Shown: piece by piece, positions 1-9,242 of the stretch | How positions within the stretch are numbered: position 1 is the stretch's first letter | How the letters are laid out: each line of letters begins with the position of its first letter | DNA from: Campylobacter concisus | GTDB lineage: Bacteria; Campylobacterota; Campylobacteria; Campylobacterales; Campylobacteraceae | NCBI RefSeq assembly: GCF_003048595.2 | Contig: NZ_CP049270.1 | Span: forward strand, 868,001 to 932,000 | Direction of reading: 5' to 3' | DNA length: 64,000 nt | Position numbers and translations under genes: made by a program | The notes under the pieces: model-generated | The model's database searches: none | What the model was told of the DNA's origin: nothing | Seen by the model: the letters and a program-made list of their open reading frames with translations, nothing else

Positions 1-39
1 AAAGAAGACGTTTTAAAAATTTTAAGAGAATTTAAATGA
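1..39 (+). CDS. aroB: 3' end of probable 3-dehydroquinate synthase (partial)
   Basis: Thirteen codons ending in TGA at 37-39 are open from the first base and encode a C-terminal tail that ends LKILREFK. The stop overlaps the next gene's ATG in an ATGA arrangement, so the fragment is the end of an upstream gene in the same operon. The name rests on gene order: in C. jejuni aroB lies directly upstream of the same MscS channel and mtaB genes. The fragment is too short to show any domain, so the identity is an inference. Confidence 0.5.
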   Translation, partial: KEDVLKILREFK

Positions 40-1625
40 AAAAGATCCTAGTTTTAATACTTTTTTGCTTTACCCTTTATGCCGAAGAAAACGTTACGCT
101 TGAGCAAAATGGCTCACAAAATTTACAAAATAACGAGCTTGTAAAAGATATTTCAAATCTAGATAACTCCCTAAAAAACAATATCTGGATCACAAGATAT
201 GCTAACTATAACACTTATCAAAGGCTTATTGATGAGCTTGAAAAAAATGAAAATGAACTAAAAAAGCTAGACAAAAGCTCAAGAAGAGGCAGTGATATTA
301 TAAAGAGAATCCAAACTCTAAAAGAGCAGATAAATTTACTAAAAGAGTATGAAAAAACGCCATTTTCAAATATGCTAGCAGCCCCTGAAATGGATACTCC
401 ACCAAGGATAACAAGTCCTGTTGCACTTATATCTGGCTTTTCGTATATCAAAAAGATAAAGAGTGATAAGATCGAGTATCAAAGGCATATAAAAGAGCTT
501 GATACGCTTTTAGAAAAGCTTGAAACAAAAGAAAATTTACTAAATAGACTAAATTTGATTGAAGAAAATGAGCAAAATAGGGAAAGCCTAAACTTGTTAA
601 AACAAGAAATAGGCGACTTTAAAGCGGCAAAACAGATCGCTGATACAACTTATAATGTCTATGAAAAAAGAGCTGATGAGGCTATAAATTTAACCACCTC
701 TGATATAAAAGCTCAGTTTTTAAGTATGGGCTATACAGCTATCATCATTCTTTTGACGATTGGACTAACATTTATCGCTAAATTTATCGTTAAAAGAACG
801 ATTACTGATAATGAGAGATTTTACACAGTCAATAAATTTTTAAACGTTTTAAATATCACTGTTATCATCATAATCTTACTTTTTTCGTATATCGAAAACG
901 TCACATATCTAGTAACCGTGTTAGGTTTTGCTTCAGCTGGTATCGCCATTGCGATGAAAGATATGTTTATGAGTATGCTTGGCTGGATGGTGATCATGTT
1001 TGGTGGCTCTATACATGTGGGTGATAGGATAAGGGTGCTTCATGATGGTAGTGAATTTGTGGGCGATGTGATCGATATCTCTTTGCTTAGGTTGACCGTT
1101 TTTGAGGATGTTAGCTACTCGACTTATAAGACAAACCGCCGTGCAGGTAGAATCATCTTTGTGCCAAATAACTATATCTTTACTGACCTCATCGCAAACT
1201 ATGCTCATTATGGTATGAAGACCGTTTGGGATGGTATAGATATCGTTATAAGCTTTGATAGCAATCATAAAAAAGCTGTGTATCTAGCAAGAAATGTCGT
1301 TAAAAAATATTCAAAAGGCTATACCGATATCGCAAAACGCCAGATGAATAAACTAAGAAGTCAATACAGCATCAAAAATCCAAACGTCGAGCCAAGAATT
1401 TATACATTTTTTGAGCCTTATGGCATAAATGTCTCATGCTGGTATATGGCAAATTCTTATGCGACTTTGGCTCTTAGAAGCACTATTAGCGCTGAGATTA
1501 TAGAAGCATTTTTAGCTCAAGATGATATAAAGATCGCTTATCCAACACAAACCATGTTTATAGGCAAAAAAGAAAATCCAAGCGACCATACCGCTCACAG
1601 TGAGCAAGAGAGTGAAAATATTTGA
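36..1625 (+). CDS. MscS-family mechanosensitive ion channel
   Basis: This is a small-conductance mechanosensitive channel of the inner membrane, which releases solutes when turgor rises. An N-terminal signal sequence (residues 1-16) is followed by a long charged, coiled-coil-prone periplasmic region (about 35-215). Transmembrane segments lie at about 232-252, 268-286 and 290-310. The last contains the small-residue pore helix around GFASAGIAIAMKD, and the MscS beta and C-terminal domains follow. At 529 residues it is much longer than E. coli MscS (286) because of the N-terminal extension. It overlaps the upstream stop by four bases and the next gene by one, so it is cotranscribed. It corresponds to the C. 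jejuni channel gene between aroB and mtaB. Confidence 0.9.
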   Translation: MKKILVLILFCFTLYAEENVTLEQNGSQNLQNNELVKDISNLDNSLKNNIWITRYANYNTYQRLIDELEKNENELKKLDKSSRRGSDIIKRIQTLKEQINLLKEYEKTPFSNMLAAPEMDTPPRITSPVALISGFSYIKKIKSDKIEYQRHIKELDTLLEKLETKENLLNRLNLIEENEQNRESLNLLKQEIGDFKAAKQIADTTYNVYEKRADEAINLTTSDIKAQFLSMGYTAIIILLTIGLTFIAKFIVKRTITDNERFYTVNKFLNVLNITVIIIILLFSYIENVTYLVTVLGFASAGIAIAMKDMFMSMLGWMVIMFGGSIHVGDRIRVLHDGSEFVGDVIDISLLRLTVFEDVSYSTYKTNRRAGRIIFVPNNYIFTDLIANYAHYGMKTVWDGIDIVISFDSNHKKAVYLARNVVKKYSKGYTDIAKRQMNKLRSQYSIKNPNVEPRIYTFFEPYGINVSCWYMANSYATLALRSTISAEIIEAFLAQDDIKIAYPTQTMFIGKKENPSDHTAHSEQESENI

Positions 1626-2863
1626 TGCAAAAGATATTTTTTAAAACATTTGGATGTCGTACAAATATCTATGATACCGAGCTTTTAAAAAGCTACATCA
1701 AAGACTACGAGATCACAAATGATGAAGATGCTGCTGATATTGTCGTGATAAACTCTTGCACAGTCACAAATTCTGCCGATAGCGGTGTCAGAAACTACAT
1801 AAACGGTGTAAAAAGGCGTGGAGCGAAGGTGGTGCTAACTGGGTGTGGTGCGGTTAGCAAGGGTAAAGAGCTATTTAATAGCGGTATATTTGGCGTGCTT
1901 GGGGCTAGTAAAAAGAGCGATTTAAATGAGCTTTTAAAGCAAGAAAAACCATTTTTTGAGCTTGGAAATTTAAACTCGGTCGATAGAAATATAGTTACAA
2001 ATTACGAAAATCACACAAAGGCTTTTATAAAAATTCAGGAAGGTTGTAATTTTAACTGCAGCTACTGTATCATCCCTTCAGTGCGTGGTAAGGCTAGAAG
2101 CATGGATGAGGCTATGATATTAAAAGAGGCAAGAATTTTAGCCCAAAACGGCTATAATGAGCTTGTCCTAACTGGCACAAATATAGGCAGTTACGGTAAA
2201 GACACAAATAGCTCTCTTGGTAAGCTTTTGGCAAGCTTGGGTAAAATTTCTGGCATTAGACGTATTAGGCTCGGAAGTATTGAGCCAAGCCAGATAGATG
2301 AGAGCTTTAGAGAAATTTTAAAAGAAGAGTGGCTAGAACGTCATCTTCATATCGCACTTCAGCACACGAGTCAGGCGATGCTAAAGATCATGCGAAGACG
2401 CAACGATGCATTTAGTGATCTGGAGCTTTTTAATGAGCTTGGCTCACTTGGCTTTGCGCTTGGTACGGACTACATCGTGGGACATCCGGGCGAGAGTGAG
2501 GAGATATGGGCAGAGGCTGTGGAAAATTTTAAGAAATTTCCTATCACGCATCTGCATGCTTTTGTCTATTCACCAAGGCGTGATACGTATTCAGCGACAC
2601 TAAAGAGTGATGTTAGCGGTGATGTGGCAAAAAGTAGGCTAAAAATTTTACAAGGTATAGCTTTGCAAAATAATGAAAATTTTAGAAAAAAACATTATGG
2701 GGCTTTAAAAATTTTAGTCGAGCAAAAAAACGGTGACCTTTACGAGGGCTTTGATCAGTTTTACAATAAAGCTAAAATTTTTAGCGAAAAAGACATAACT
2801 AAAGAGTGGGTGGAGGTAAGCGAATATGAAATTAAGCCAGATGCCAATTATGCAAAAATTTAA
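1625..2863 (+). CDS. mtaB: tRNA t6A37 methylthiotransferase MtaB
   Basis: This radical-SAM enzyme converts t6A37 to ms2t6A37 in tRNAs reading ANN codons, using two [4Fe-4S] clusters. The N-terminal UPF0004 domain supplies three cysteines (FGCRTN, NSCTVTN, TGCGAV). The radical-SAM loop reads GCNFNCSYC, a CX3CX2C motif near residue 140, and a C-terminal TRAM-like region follows. The length of 412 residues fits MtaB rather than MiaB, which is usually longer. I chose the ATG at 1625, which overlaps the preceding TGA as TGATG. A TTG three bases earlier would add only one residue. The downstream gene starts inside its last 38 bases. Confidence 0.9.
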   Translation: MQKIFFKTFGCRTNIYDTELLKSYIKDYEITNDEDAADIVVINSCTVTNSADSGVRNYINGVKRRGAKVVLTGCGAVSKGKELFNSGIFGVLGASKKSDLNELLKQEKPFFELGNLNSVDRNIVTNYENHTKAFIKIQEGCNFNCSYCIIPSVRGKARSMDEAMILKEARILAQNGYNELVLTGTNIGSYGKDTNSSLGKLLASLGKISGIRRIRLGSIEPSQIDESFREILKEEWLERHLHIALQHTSQAMLKIMRRRNDAFSDLELFNELGSLGFALGTDYIVGHPGESEEIWAEAVENFKKFPITHLHAFVYSPRRDTYSATLKSDVSGDVAKSRLKILQGIALQNNENFRKKHYGALKILVEQKNGDLYEGFDQFYNKAKIFSEKDITKEWVEVSEYEIKPDANYAKI

Positions 2864-4502
2864 ATTTAACAGAAAAAATATCCTAATAATCGCCGCTATC
2901 GCTTTAATAGGTGTGCTACTTTTTGCCGTTAGCAAAGAGCCACGAAATATCACATACTCTCAGTATATGCAGCTCATGGAGGGAAATTTTGTCGATAGAG
3001 CAGTGATAGACGGTGATGAAGTCATACTTTATGCACAAAACAATCGCTTTTCTATCATAAAAGAGGGCATTGATTTAAAAGAGCTTATCAAAAAAGTGCC
3101 TGTTGAAAAGACTAAGCAATACATCACTCCTGGTATGGTTTGGGGATTTATCATCTTTGTTTGTTTTATTCTTTGGTACGCTTACATTTTTAGGAGTATT
3201 AACAAAAAAAACGAGAGCCTTTTTAGTAAAAAAGATGGTGCTTTAGAGATAGAAAGCGTGCTAAATCAAAATGTGATGCCAGTTATTTCAAATGTTAGAT
3301 TTAGTGATGTGGCTGGCATTAGCGAAGTCAAGAGCGAGCTTAGTGAGATAGTTGACTTTTTGAAAAACCCACAAAAATACAGAAATTTTGGTATCAAAAT
3401 GCCAAAAGGTGTGCTAATGGTAGGTCCTCCAGGTGTTGGCAAGACACTTGTTGCAAAGGCCGTTGCAGGCGAGGCAAATGTACCATTTTTCTACCAAAAT
3501 GGTGCTAGCTTTGTGCAAATTTATGTTGGTATGGGCGCAAAAAGAGTAAGAGAGCTTTTTAGCAAAGCTAAGTCTTATGCTCCGTCTATTATATTTATTG
3601 ACGAGATAGATGCTGTTGGTAAGAGTAGGGGCGGTACGAGAAACGATGAGAGAGAGGCTACACTAAATCAGCTATTAACAGAAATGGACGGCTTTGAGGA
3701 TAACTCAGGCGTCATTGTTATAGCTGCAACAAATAGAATCGAGATGATCGATGAGGCACTGCTTAGATCGGGTCGCTTTGATAGGAGAATTTTTCTTTCG
3801 ATGCCTGATTTCAACGACAGAGTGGCTATTTTAAATACCTATTTAAAAGATAAAAAATGCGATGTTTCAGCCGAAGACATCGCTAGGATGAGCGTTGGTT
3901 TTTCAGGTGCGGCACTTAGCACACTTGTAAATGAAGCTGCGATAAATGCTCTAAGAAATAATGAGAGCGTACTAAAAATAAGAGACTTTGAAGCTGTTTT
4001 AAACAAGGTTTTGCTTGGTAAGAAAAAGGTTCTAAGCTACAGCGAAAGTGAGAAAAAAATCCAAGCCGTCTATCAAGGTGCAAAGGCACTTAGTGCTTAT
4101 TGGTTTGATGTAAAATTTGAAAAAATTTCACTCATTGAAGACCGCTTCATGGCAACAGAGCAAGAGATCGAGTCAAAATCACAGATGATCTCTCGCATTA
4201 AAGTATTAATCTCTGGCATGTGTAAGCTTGAAATAGATGAAAATGATATTTTTTCAAACTCGAGCAGTGATCTAAATTTAGCCAAAGAGATCGCATCAAA
4301 GATGGTTTATGAATACGGCATGGGAAGTTCATTTGTCCCTAATCCAAATGATGTAGAAGAAATTTTAAAACAAGCAAAAGAAGAGATAATGTCCTTTTTA
4401 AAGGGTACAAACGAGCAGATCGCAAAGATCAGCTCATATCTGCTGGCCTACGAGAGTGTAGATAAAGAGACGCTGGCAAAAATTTTAAGCGAAAACTATT
4501 AA
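2826..4502 (+). CDS. FtsH-like membrane AAA ATPase with degenerate protease domain
   Basis: The architecture is that of FtsH: a transmembrane helix at about 18-37, a short periplasmic domain, a second helix at about 101-120, then an AAA module. The AAA module has Walker A GPPGVGKT (200-207), Walker B IIFIDEID and the second region of homology with GRFDRR. The peptidase-like C-terminal fold is still recognisable, but the zinc motif HEAGH is replaced by YQGAK at residues 416-420. Metalloprotease activity is therefore not expected, while ATPase or unfoldase activity may remain. It is probably a paralogue of a true FtsH encoded elsewhere, and a similar gene sits at this place in C. jejuni. The start is fixed by GGAGG nine bases upstream, although this places it inside mtaB. 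Confidence 0.85.
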   Translation: MKLSQMPIMQKFKFNRKNILIIAAIALIGVLLFAVSKEPRNITYSQYMQLMEGNFVDRAVIDGDEVILYAQNNRFSIIKEGIDLKELIKKVPVEKTKQYITPGMVWGFIIFVCFILWYAYIFRSINKKNESLFSKKDGALEIESVLNQNVMPVISNVRFSDVAGISEVKSELSEIVDFLKNPQKYRNFGIKMPKGVLMVGPPGVGKTLVAKAVAGEANVPFFYQNGASFVQIYVGMGAKRVRELFSKAKSYAPSIIFIDEIDAVGKSRGGTRNDEREATLNQLLTEMDGFEDNSGVIVIAATNRIEMIDEALLRSGRFDRRIFLSMPDFNDRVAILNTYLKDKKCDVSAEDIARMSVGFSGAALSTLVNEAAINALRNNESVLKIRDFEAVLNKVLLGKKKVLSYSESEKKIQAVYQGAKALSAYWFDVKFEKISLIEDRFMATEQEIESKSQMISRIKVLISGMCKLEIDENDIFSNSSSDLNLAKEIASKMVYEYGMGSSFVPNPNDVEEILKQAKEEIMSFLKGTNEQIAKISSYLLAYESVDKETLAKILSENY

Positions 4503-4512
4503 AGGAGAAAAA

Positions 4513-5052
4513 GTGAAAGCAAAAATAGGTATATTAACCCTTTCTGACCGTGCAAGCGAAGGTACATACGAGGACAAATCAGGCCCAGCGATCAAAGAGG
4601 TGCTTGATAGCTGGATAGTGAGCGAGCGTGAGTACTTTTACGAGGTTATACCAGATGAGTTTGAGCTGATAAAAGAGAGGCTTGTGCACATGGTAGACGT
4701 GCTTGGCTGCGACCTTGTGCTAACTACCGGTGGTACTGGGCCAGCTCTTAGAGATGTGACACCAGAGGCAACAGAGGCAGTTTGTGAGAAGATGATGCCA
4801 GGCTTTGGCGAGCTGATGAGAGCAGCAAGCTTAAAATACGTCCCAACAGCGATCCTATCACGCCAAACAGCAGGCATCAGAGGCCACGCGCTCATCATAA
4901 ATTTACCAGGTCAACCAAAGGCGATAAAAGAGTGCTTGGAGCCAGTATTTCCAGCGGTGCCATACTGCATCGATCTCATAGAGGGTGCATTTATCGAGAC
5001 TGATGAAAACGTGATGAAAGTTTTCCGCCCAAAACAAAAGAAAATCTCGTAA
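4513..5052 (+). CDS. mog: molybdopterin adenylyltransferase (Mog/MogA family)
   Basis: Mog adenylylates molybdopterin with ATP before MoeA inserts molybdate, in the cytoplasmic molybdenum-cofactor pathway. The protein begins KIGILTLSDRASEG and carries the family signature TTGGTGPALRDVTPEAT. A third conserved stretch, NLPGQPKAI, follows. The length of 179 residues is normal for Mog. Translation starts at GTG, supported by AAGGAGAAAAA directly upstream. A moeA gene, the next step of the pathway, occurs in this window at 16124-17284 in a different operon. Confidence 0.92.
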   Translation: MKAKIGILTLSDRASEGTYEDKSGPAIKEVLDSWIVSEREYFYEVIPDEFELIKERLVHMVDVLGCDLVLTTGGTGPALRDVTPEATEAVCEKMMPGFGELMRAASLKYVPTAILSRQTAGIRGHALIINLPGQPKAIKECLEPVFPAVPYCIDLIEGAFIETDENVMKVFRPKQKKIS

Positions 5053-5622
5053 ATGGGTTTGACAGATAGCCTAAATTTAAAAGCCACTGCCTTTGCAAAT
5101 AGGTGGCGACTTGTTATTAAAATTTGGCTTGTTTTTTCTTTTTTATCCTATGCGCTAGCATATTATTTTGGGTTAGAGGTTTTTGGCTTTATCTCGGCCA
5201 CTTCTATCTTTGGCTGTGTTTGCCTGCTAGCCTTTAGCTCACTTCTTTGGTTTATCGCTAGCCTTGTATTTTTGCAACCCTTGGTATTTTTACTACTTGA
5301 AAAATTTGATGAAAGCATTACTGTTTATGCTTTAGCCTGCGCAATTTGGCTGCTTGGATGGATCACTTTGTCGATTGTGGTCGATGATAAATTTGCAAGA
5401 CTGGGAAATGACATCTTGCTAAAGGTCTCTCGCATAGTTCTTGTTGGCGACTTTGCCTTGCTATATTTTTTAAACTACAACAACAGCTTTGACATAGAGA
5501 CTTTAATAAAGTCAAATTTGACAAAGTCGCTGCTTTTAGTGCTAAACTCCTATATGCTGCCATCGCTTGTGACGCTACTTATATTTGATATAAAAACATA
5601 TATCGCTAGCAAAAATGAGTAA
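5053..5622 (+). CDS. hypothetical integral membrane protein
   Basis: This 189-residue protein has about four to five hydrophobic helices (roughly 22-42, 45-85, 90-112, 125-140 and 155-180) and few charged residues. No catalytic motif or named family was recognised. The ATG follows the mog stop codon with no spacer, so it is probably translationally coupled to mog and is the last gene of the operon. A membrane role is inferred from hydropathy only. Confidence 0.7.
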   Translation: MGLTDSLNLKATAFANRWRLVIKIWLVFSFLSYALAYYFGLEVFGFISATSIFGCVCLLAFSSLLWFIASLVFLQPLVFLLLEKFDESITVYALACAIWLLGWITLSIVVDDKFARLGNDILLKVSRIVLVGDFALLYFLNYNNSFDIETLIKSNLTKSLLLVLNSYMLPSLVTLLIFDIKTYIASKNE

Positions 5623-5626
5623 AATT

Positions 5627-5646
5627 TTACGTATTATTTTATGTAA
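5627..5646. terminator. weak AT-rich hairpin between convergent genes
   Basis: Arms TTACGTA (5627-5633) and TATGTAA (5640-5646) form a seven-pair stem with one wobble and a six-base loop. It sits between the plus-strand operon end at 5622 and the minus-strand ThiE-like stop at 5659. There is no clear T-tract, so a bidirectional terminator is only a suggestion. Confidence 0.25.
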
Positions 5647-5658
5647 TTTATACTAAAT

Positions 5659-6273
5659 TTAGCCGTTTTTGCTCTCTACTATCTTTTTTATAAGCTCTAT
5701 ATCGCCGCTCATTGCTAGGCTCATGAAGCAAATGCCATTTGCGCCAGCTTTTATGGCCTCTTTGTAGTTCCCACTATCTAGTCCGCCAAGTGCGTAAATT
5801 TTTTTATCAAAGCTTTTTAGTTCGCTTATAAAATTTACCCCTTTTGGCTCTAAGTCTTCCTTACAAGAAGTGGCAAATATATGAGAGGCCACTAGTGTGT
5901 CAGCAATAGCGGCTGAAATTTTAGCCTGCTCTAGGTCGTGAGCTGGGGCGTAAATTTTAGCTGTTTTTCTAAATTCATCTAAAAAAACGCCGTGATTTTT
6001 AAAAAACTCAAGCTGCGCCGAAGTGAGCCAAAAGTCGCCTTTTAGCTTGCAAGCTACGTCAAAAAATTGATTAATGATAAATTTCTTGCGGTAGTTTTCA
6101 CAAATTTGAGCCACAACCCTGGCAAGATCGTAAAAATTAGCCTCGTTTAGACCCTTTGCACGAAGCAAAATTTCATCCACGCCAGCCTTGCAAAGTAGCT
6201 GAATTCTCTTTAAAAAGTCATCACCTTTATAGCTTTCAAAGTCGGCCACGCAGAGAATTTTAAACATAGACAT
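5659..6273 (-). CDS. ThiE/TenI-like thiamine phosphate synthase family protein
   Basis: This 204-residue protein is a TIM-barrel member of the thiamine phosphate synthase/TenI family. It starts with a beta strand (FKILCVADFE) and has a C-terminal phosphate-binding region around YALGGLDSGNYKEAIKAGANGICFM. The usual ThiE segments that bind the pyrimidine and magnesium are poorly matched: EILLRAKGL stands where QLREK is normal. A TenI-like or altered role is possible. It overlaps the end of thiH by 14 bases and is the last gene of the thiazole operon, as in C. jejuni. An internal ATG two codons later is an alternative start. Confidence 0.75.
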   Translation of the reverse strand: MSMFKILCVADFESYKGDDFLKRIQLLCKAGVDEILLRAKGLNEANFYDLARVVAQICENYRKKFIINQFFDVACKLKGDFWLTSAQLEFFKNHGVFLDEFRKTAKIYAPAHDLEQAKISAAIADTLVASHIFATSCKEDLEPKGVNFISELKSFDKKIYALGGLDSGNYKEAIKAGANGICFMSLAMSGDIELIKKIVESKNG

Positions 6274-7414
6274 ACTCGCTCATCAAGGGCTCTAGGCCGT
6301 TTGCTTTTATCATAGCTTTGATCTCGTCCACGCTTCTGTCGTCGCTTATCTCAAACTGCTCGTCGCCCTTTTTCTCTTCGCCGTGAGCGCCGATGCTCAC
6401 TTTTACGCCAGCGCTTATCTTATTTGCAGCGATCTTTACGGCGTTGTCGCGAAATTTCGCCTTTTCTCTGGTTGAGATCGTTATGCTAGCTGTTGGCATA
6501 AAAATTCTATAAGCGCAGATCACTTGTAAAAGCTCGCGCTCGCCCACGTCACGTGGATTGATGCGGTCGTTGTTGATGATAGGGCGAAGTCTTGGGCACG
6601 AAAATGCGATCTCAGCGTGCGGATACTTTTTTTGAACTAAGCTTGCGTGAAGTGCCGTAGCAAAGGCGTCAAGTCTAAATTCATCTATGCCAAGAAGTGC
6701 GGCAAAGCCAACCCCTCTCATGCCTCCAAGAAGCGCTCGCTCTTGCGCATTTATGCGGTATGGGAAAATTCTCTTGTTGCCGCCAAGGTGGATTTTCTCG
6801 TATTTTGTGGGATTGTAGGTCTCTTGAAAGACGGTCACGTAGTCCACGCCGCTTTTGTGAAGCAGGGTGTAGTCGTCCGAATTTAGCGGGTAAATTTCAA
6901 CCCCAACGACTTTAAAAAATTTCTTTGCCAAAGCGCAGGCATTTGCGATGTAAGCGACACTTGAATTAGTCTCGCTCTCGCCAGTTAGTATTAAAATTTC
7001 TTCTAAGCCGCTCTTTGAAATTTCTCTTAGCTCCCTTATGATCTCCTCGTCGCTTAGCTTTGCCCTTTTTATATTATTTTTAGCATTAAAACCGCAATAA
7101 ACGCAGAGGTTATCGCAGTAGTTTGCTATATAAAGCGGAGTAAAAAGCGTGATGTTTGAGCCAAAATTTGCCCTTGTTTTTGCTTGGGCGAGCTGGGCGA
7201 TTTGCTCTAAAAATGGCGCTGCAGCAGGCGAGAGTAGGGCTTTTAGATTTTCAAGTGAGCAGTGCTTTGCATTAAGAGCGGCTTTTACGTCTTCTTCTGT
7301 GTAAATTTCTGGCTTGTAGCTCGCGCGCTCTTTTAAAATTTCATCCATGATCTCGCTGCCAACATCTTGCATGTGAGGTAGCAGCTGCATGTGATTAGTT
7401 CTTGTAAATTTCAT
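6260..7414 (-). CDS. thiH: 2-iminoacetate synthase ThiH
   Basis: ThiH is a radical-SAM enzyme that cleaves tyrosine to dehydroglycine (2-iminoacetate) and p-cresol for thiazole synthesis. The cluster motif is C100-X3-C104-X2-C107 (NYCDNLCVYCGF). The downstream barrel segments (LILTGES, GVEIYPL, TVFQETYNP, FSCPRLRP) and the 384-residue length match the family. Its start codon overlaps the thiG stop, and its end overlaps the ThiE-like start. The operon order is thiS-thiF-thiG-thiH. Choosing ThiH rather than the glycine oxidase ThiO implies an oxygen-sensitive route, in keeping with a microaerophile. Confidence 0.95.
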   Translation of the reverse strand: MKFTRTNHMQLLPHMQDVGSEIMDEILKERASYKPEIYTEEDVKAALNAKHCSLENLKALLSPAAAPFLEQIAQLAQAKTRANFGSNITLFTPLYIANYCDNLCVYCGFNAKNNIKRAKLSDEEIIRELREISKSGLEEILILTGESETNSSVAYIANACALAKKFFKVVGVEIYPLNSDDYTLLHKSGVDYVTVFQETYNPTKYEKIHLGGNKRIFPYRINAQERALLGGMRGVGFAALLGIDEFRLDAFATALHASLVQKKYPHAEIAFSCPRLRPIINNDRINPRDVGERELLQVICAYRIFMPTASITISTREKAKFRDNAVKIAANKISAGVKVSIGAHGEEKKGDEQFEISDDRSVDEIKAMIKANGLEPLMSEYVYV

Positions 7415-8178
7415 CAGTCTAAAAAACCAGTGAGCGGCGATGAGGCGTTTGCGCTTTTGCTCTTTGTACCAAGGCCTGCTAGATAGGCGTTGCGACCAGC
7501 GATGATCGCCTCTTTAAAGGCTCTTGCCATGAGTGGGATGTTTTTAGATGAGGCGATAGCTGTGTTTGCCATTATTGCAGCCGCTCCCATCTCCATTGCT
7601 TCGCATGCTTGTGAAGGCCTGCCAATGCCAGCATCAACTATGATCTGCGTATCAAGCTCGTTTATCAAAATTTCAATAATATCTTTAAAAACTAGCCCTT
7701 GGTTTGAGCCAATTGGTGCAGCTAGAGGCATTATGCAGCTTGCTCCTGCACTTAGCATCGCTCTTGCGGCGTTTAGATCCGGAAACATATATGGCATCGG
7801 CACAAAGCCGTCATTTGCCAAAGCTTCGCAAGCTTTTATCGTTTCAGCGTTGTCTGGAAAGAGAAATTTAGAGTCAGTTATGATCTCTATCTTAACAAGC
7901 TCGCCGCATCCAAGCTCACGTGCGAGCTGGGCGATACGAACAGCCTCTTTGGCGTTTCTGGCGCCACTTGTGTTTGGCAAAAGCGTCACGCCTTTTGGGA
8001 TAAAGTCAAGTATATTTCGCTCTTTGCTCTCGTTTATGCGCCTAAGAGCAAGGGTTAGGATCTGCGCTCTAGCCTCGTTTATGGCTGAGTCGATGAGCTC
8101 GTGCGAGTACTTGCCAGAGCCAAGGATAAAGCGGCTTTGAAATTCCTTGCCGCCAAGGATCAAACTATCACTTTGCAA
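7414..8178 (-). CDS. thiG: thiazole synthase ThiG
   Basis: ThiG condenses deoxyxylulose phosphate, dehydroglycine and the sulfur of ThiS thiocarboxylate into the thiazole phosphate. The 254-residue protein begins [19 protein letters not shown] and carries the typical [23 protein letters not shown] and [10 protein letters not shown] segments. It starts at TTG: the codon lies six bases after GGAGG at 8185-8189, and no better in-frame start exists nearby. One base separates it from the thiF stop, so the thi genes are tightly coupled. Confidence 0.95.
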   Translation of the reverse strand: MQSDSLILGGKEFQSRFILGSGKYSHELIDSAINEARAQILTLALRRINESKERNILDFIPKGVTLLPNTSGARNAKEAVRIAQLARELGCGELVKIEIITDSKFLFPDNAETIKACEALANDGFVPMPYMFPDLNAARAMLSAGASCIMPLAAPIGSNQGLVFKDIIEILINELDTQIIVDAGIGRPSQACEAMEMGAAAIMANTAIASSKNIPLMARAFKEAIIAGRNAYLAGLGTKSKSANASSPLTGFLD

Positions 8179-8179
8179 C

Positions 8180-9031
8180 TTACGCCTCCAAACCCATAAG
8201 TAGTCTAATGGCTAAATTTGCCTCATGATTTGCGCAGATCGCAACACGTGGCGCCATGAGCCCTTGACCGATCTTCGCCTCGTTTGTGAGGTCGCCACAA
8301 AGATAGACATTTTTGGCAAATTTCATGGTTTTTATGAGATTTGAGCTAAAGTATCCTGCCATGCCAGAGGCGCCGATGATCTTTTTATATTTTAAGCTAG
8401 CTCCTGCTTCGTTTAGTATCATCGCCTTGCCAGCTACATTATCAAAGGCTTCGCATAAAATTTCGCACTCGCCAAAGACACTAGCCACGTTTTTTTCATC
8501 CAAAAATATATCGTGAGTTTCGACCTCGACAAAGGGATTGACGTCATTTATCAGCTCTTTAAGCGCCTGCGTCTTTTTTAAGCCGATGTGGCGGACGAAA
8601 TACTGCTGGCGGTTTAGATTGCTTGGCTCAACGACGTCAAAGTCAGCAAGCACTAGCTTTTTTACGCCAACTCTTGCAAGACTTAGCGCGATATTTGAGC
8701 CAAGTCCGCCAAGTCCAGCCACGCCGACCACGGCTTTACTTAGGGCTAAATTTAGCTCAGGGCTGTTTCTTGAAGCGATCATCGAGCGTAAAACTTCACG
8801 CTCAGGCATCACGCCACGCCTTATAAATACGACATTTGAGCCATCTTTTAGCTCGCTATCTTCTTTTATAGCAAAGCCATCAACGATAAAAATGTCCGGC
8901 TTTGTTGCGTTAAATTTCTCTAAAAATTTATAAATTTCACTCTCTTTATCGCCAAGAGCAAGCTCTTTTAGCTCGCTAAGGCTTTTTGCTGGCACTTTAA
9001 ATTTTGTGCCATTTAAAACTATCTCTATCAT
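8180..9031 (-). CDS. thiF: ThiS adenylyltransferase ThiF with N-terminal ThiS-like domain
   Basis: ThiF adenylates the C-terminal glycine of ThiS before sulfur transfer. Residues after about 90 form an E1-type Rossmann fold with [11 protein letters not shown], an acidic strand [19 protein letters not shown] and the IGASGMAG region. The zinc CXXC pairs of E. coli ThiF are not seen. Residues 1-80 resemble the neighbouring ThiS (IVLNGTKF against FILNGKIF) and end FIRRG instead of a double glycine, so this is a fused, inactive carrier-like domain. The ATG at 9031 follows GAGGAG. A TTG seven codons earlier lies inside thiS and is less likely. Confidence 0.9.
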   Translation of the reverse strand: MIEIVLNGTKFKVPAKSLSELKELALGDKESEIYKFLEKFNATKPDIFIVDGFAIKEDSELKDGSNVVFIRRGVMPEREVLRSMIASRNSPELNLALSKAVVGVAGLGGLGSNIALSLARVGVKKLVLADFDVVEPSNLNRQQYFVRHIGLKKTQALKELINDVNPFVEVETHDIFLDEKNVASVFGECEILCEAFDNVAGKAMILNEAGASLKYKKIIGASGMAGYFSSNLIKTMKFAKNVYLCGDLTNEAKIGQGLMAPRVAICANHEANLAIRLLMGLEA

Positions 9032-9038
9032 TTTCTCC

Positions 9039-9242
9039 TCATCCACCGCCAACTAAAGTGACGATCTCATAAGCTTTGGCCTCGCTCATAAAGTGCTCAC
9101 TCCAAAGCTTTTTTGGCAAAATTTCTCCGTCTCGCTCAAGGGCTATAAATTTAAGCTCATAGCCATTTTGAGCTAAAAAATCATAAACGCTCATATCGTT
9201 TTCAAGCTCGAAAATTTTGCCATTTAGTATAAATTTGATCAT
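9039..9242 (-). CDS. thiS: sulfur carrier protein ThiS
   Basis: This 67-residue beta-grasp protein ends in VGGG. Its C-terminal glycine is adenylated by ThiF and becomes a thiocarboxylate that donates sulfur to ThiG. Length, N-terminal strand (IKFILNG) and the double-glycine tail fit ThiS. The ATG overlaps the TAA of the aminotransferase (TAATG), and the stop lies eight bases before the thiF ATG. The thiazole genes therefore appear to be read from the aspB transcript. Confidence 0.93.
   Translation of the reverse strand: MIKFILNGKIFELENDMSVYDFLAQNGYELKFIALERDGEILPKKLWSEHFMSEAKAYEIVTLVGGG

Noticed and set aside
7490-8140. 216-codon plus-strand open frame
   Set aside because: It lies antisense inside thiG, which has clear family motifs; Campylobacter codon bias leaves long open frames on the opposite strand.
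8538-8933. 131-codon plus-strand open frame opposite thiF
   Set aside because: Serine/phenylalanine-rich shadow of a real gene without ribosome binding site or family motif.
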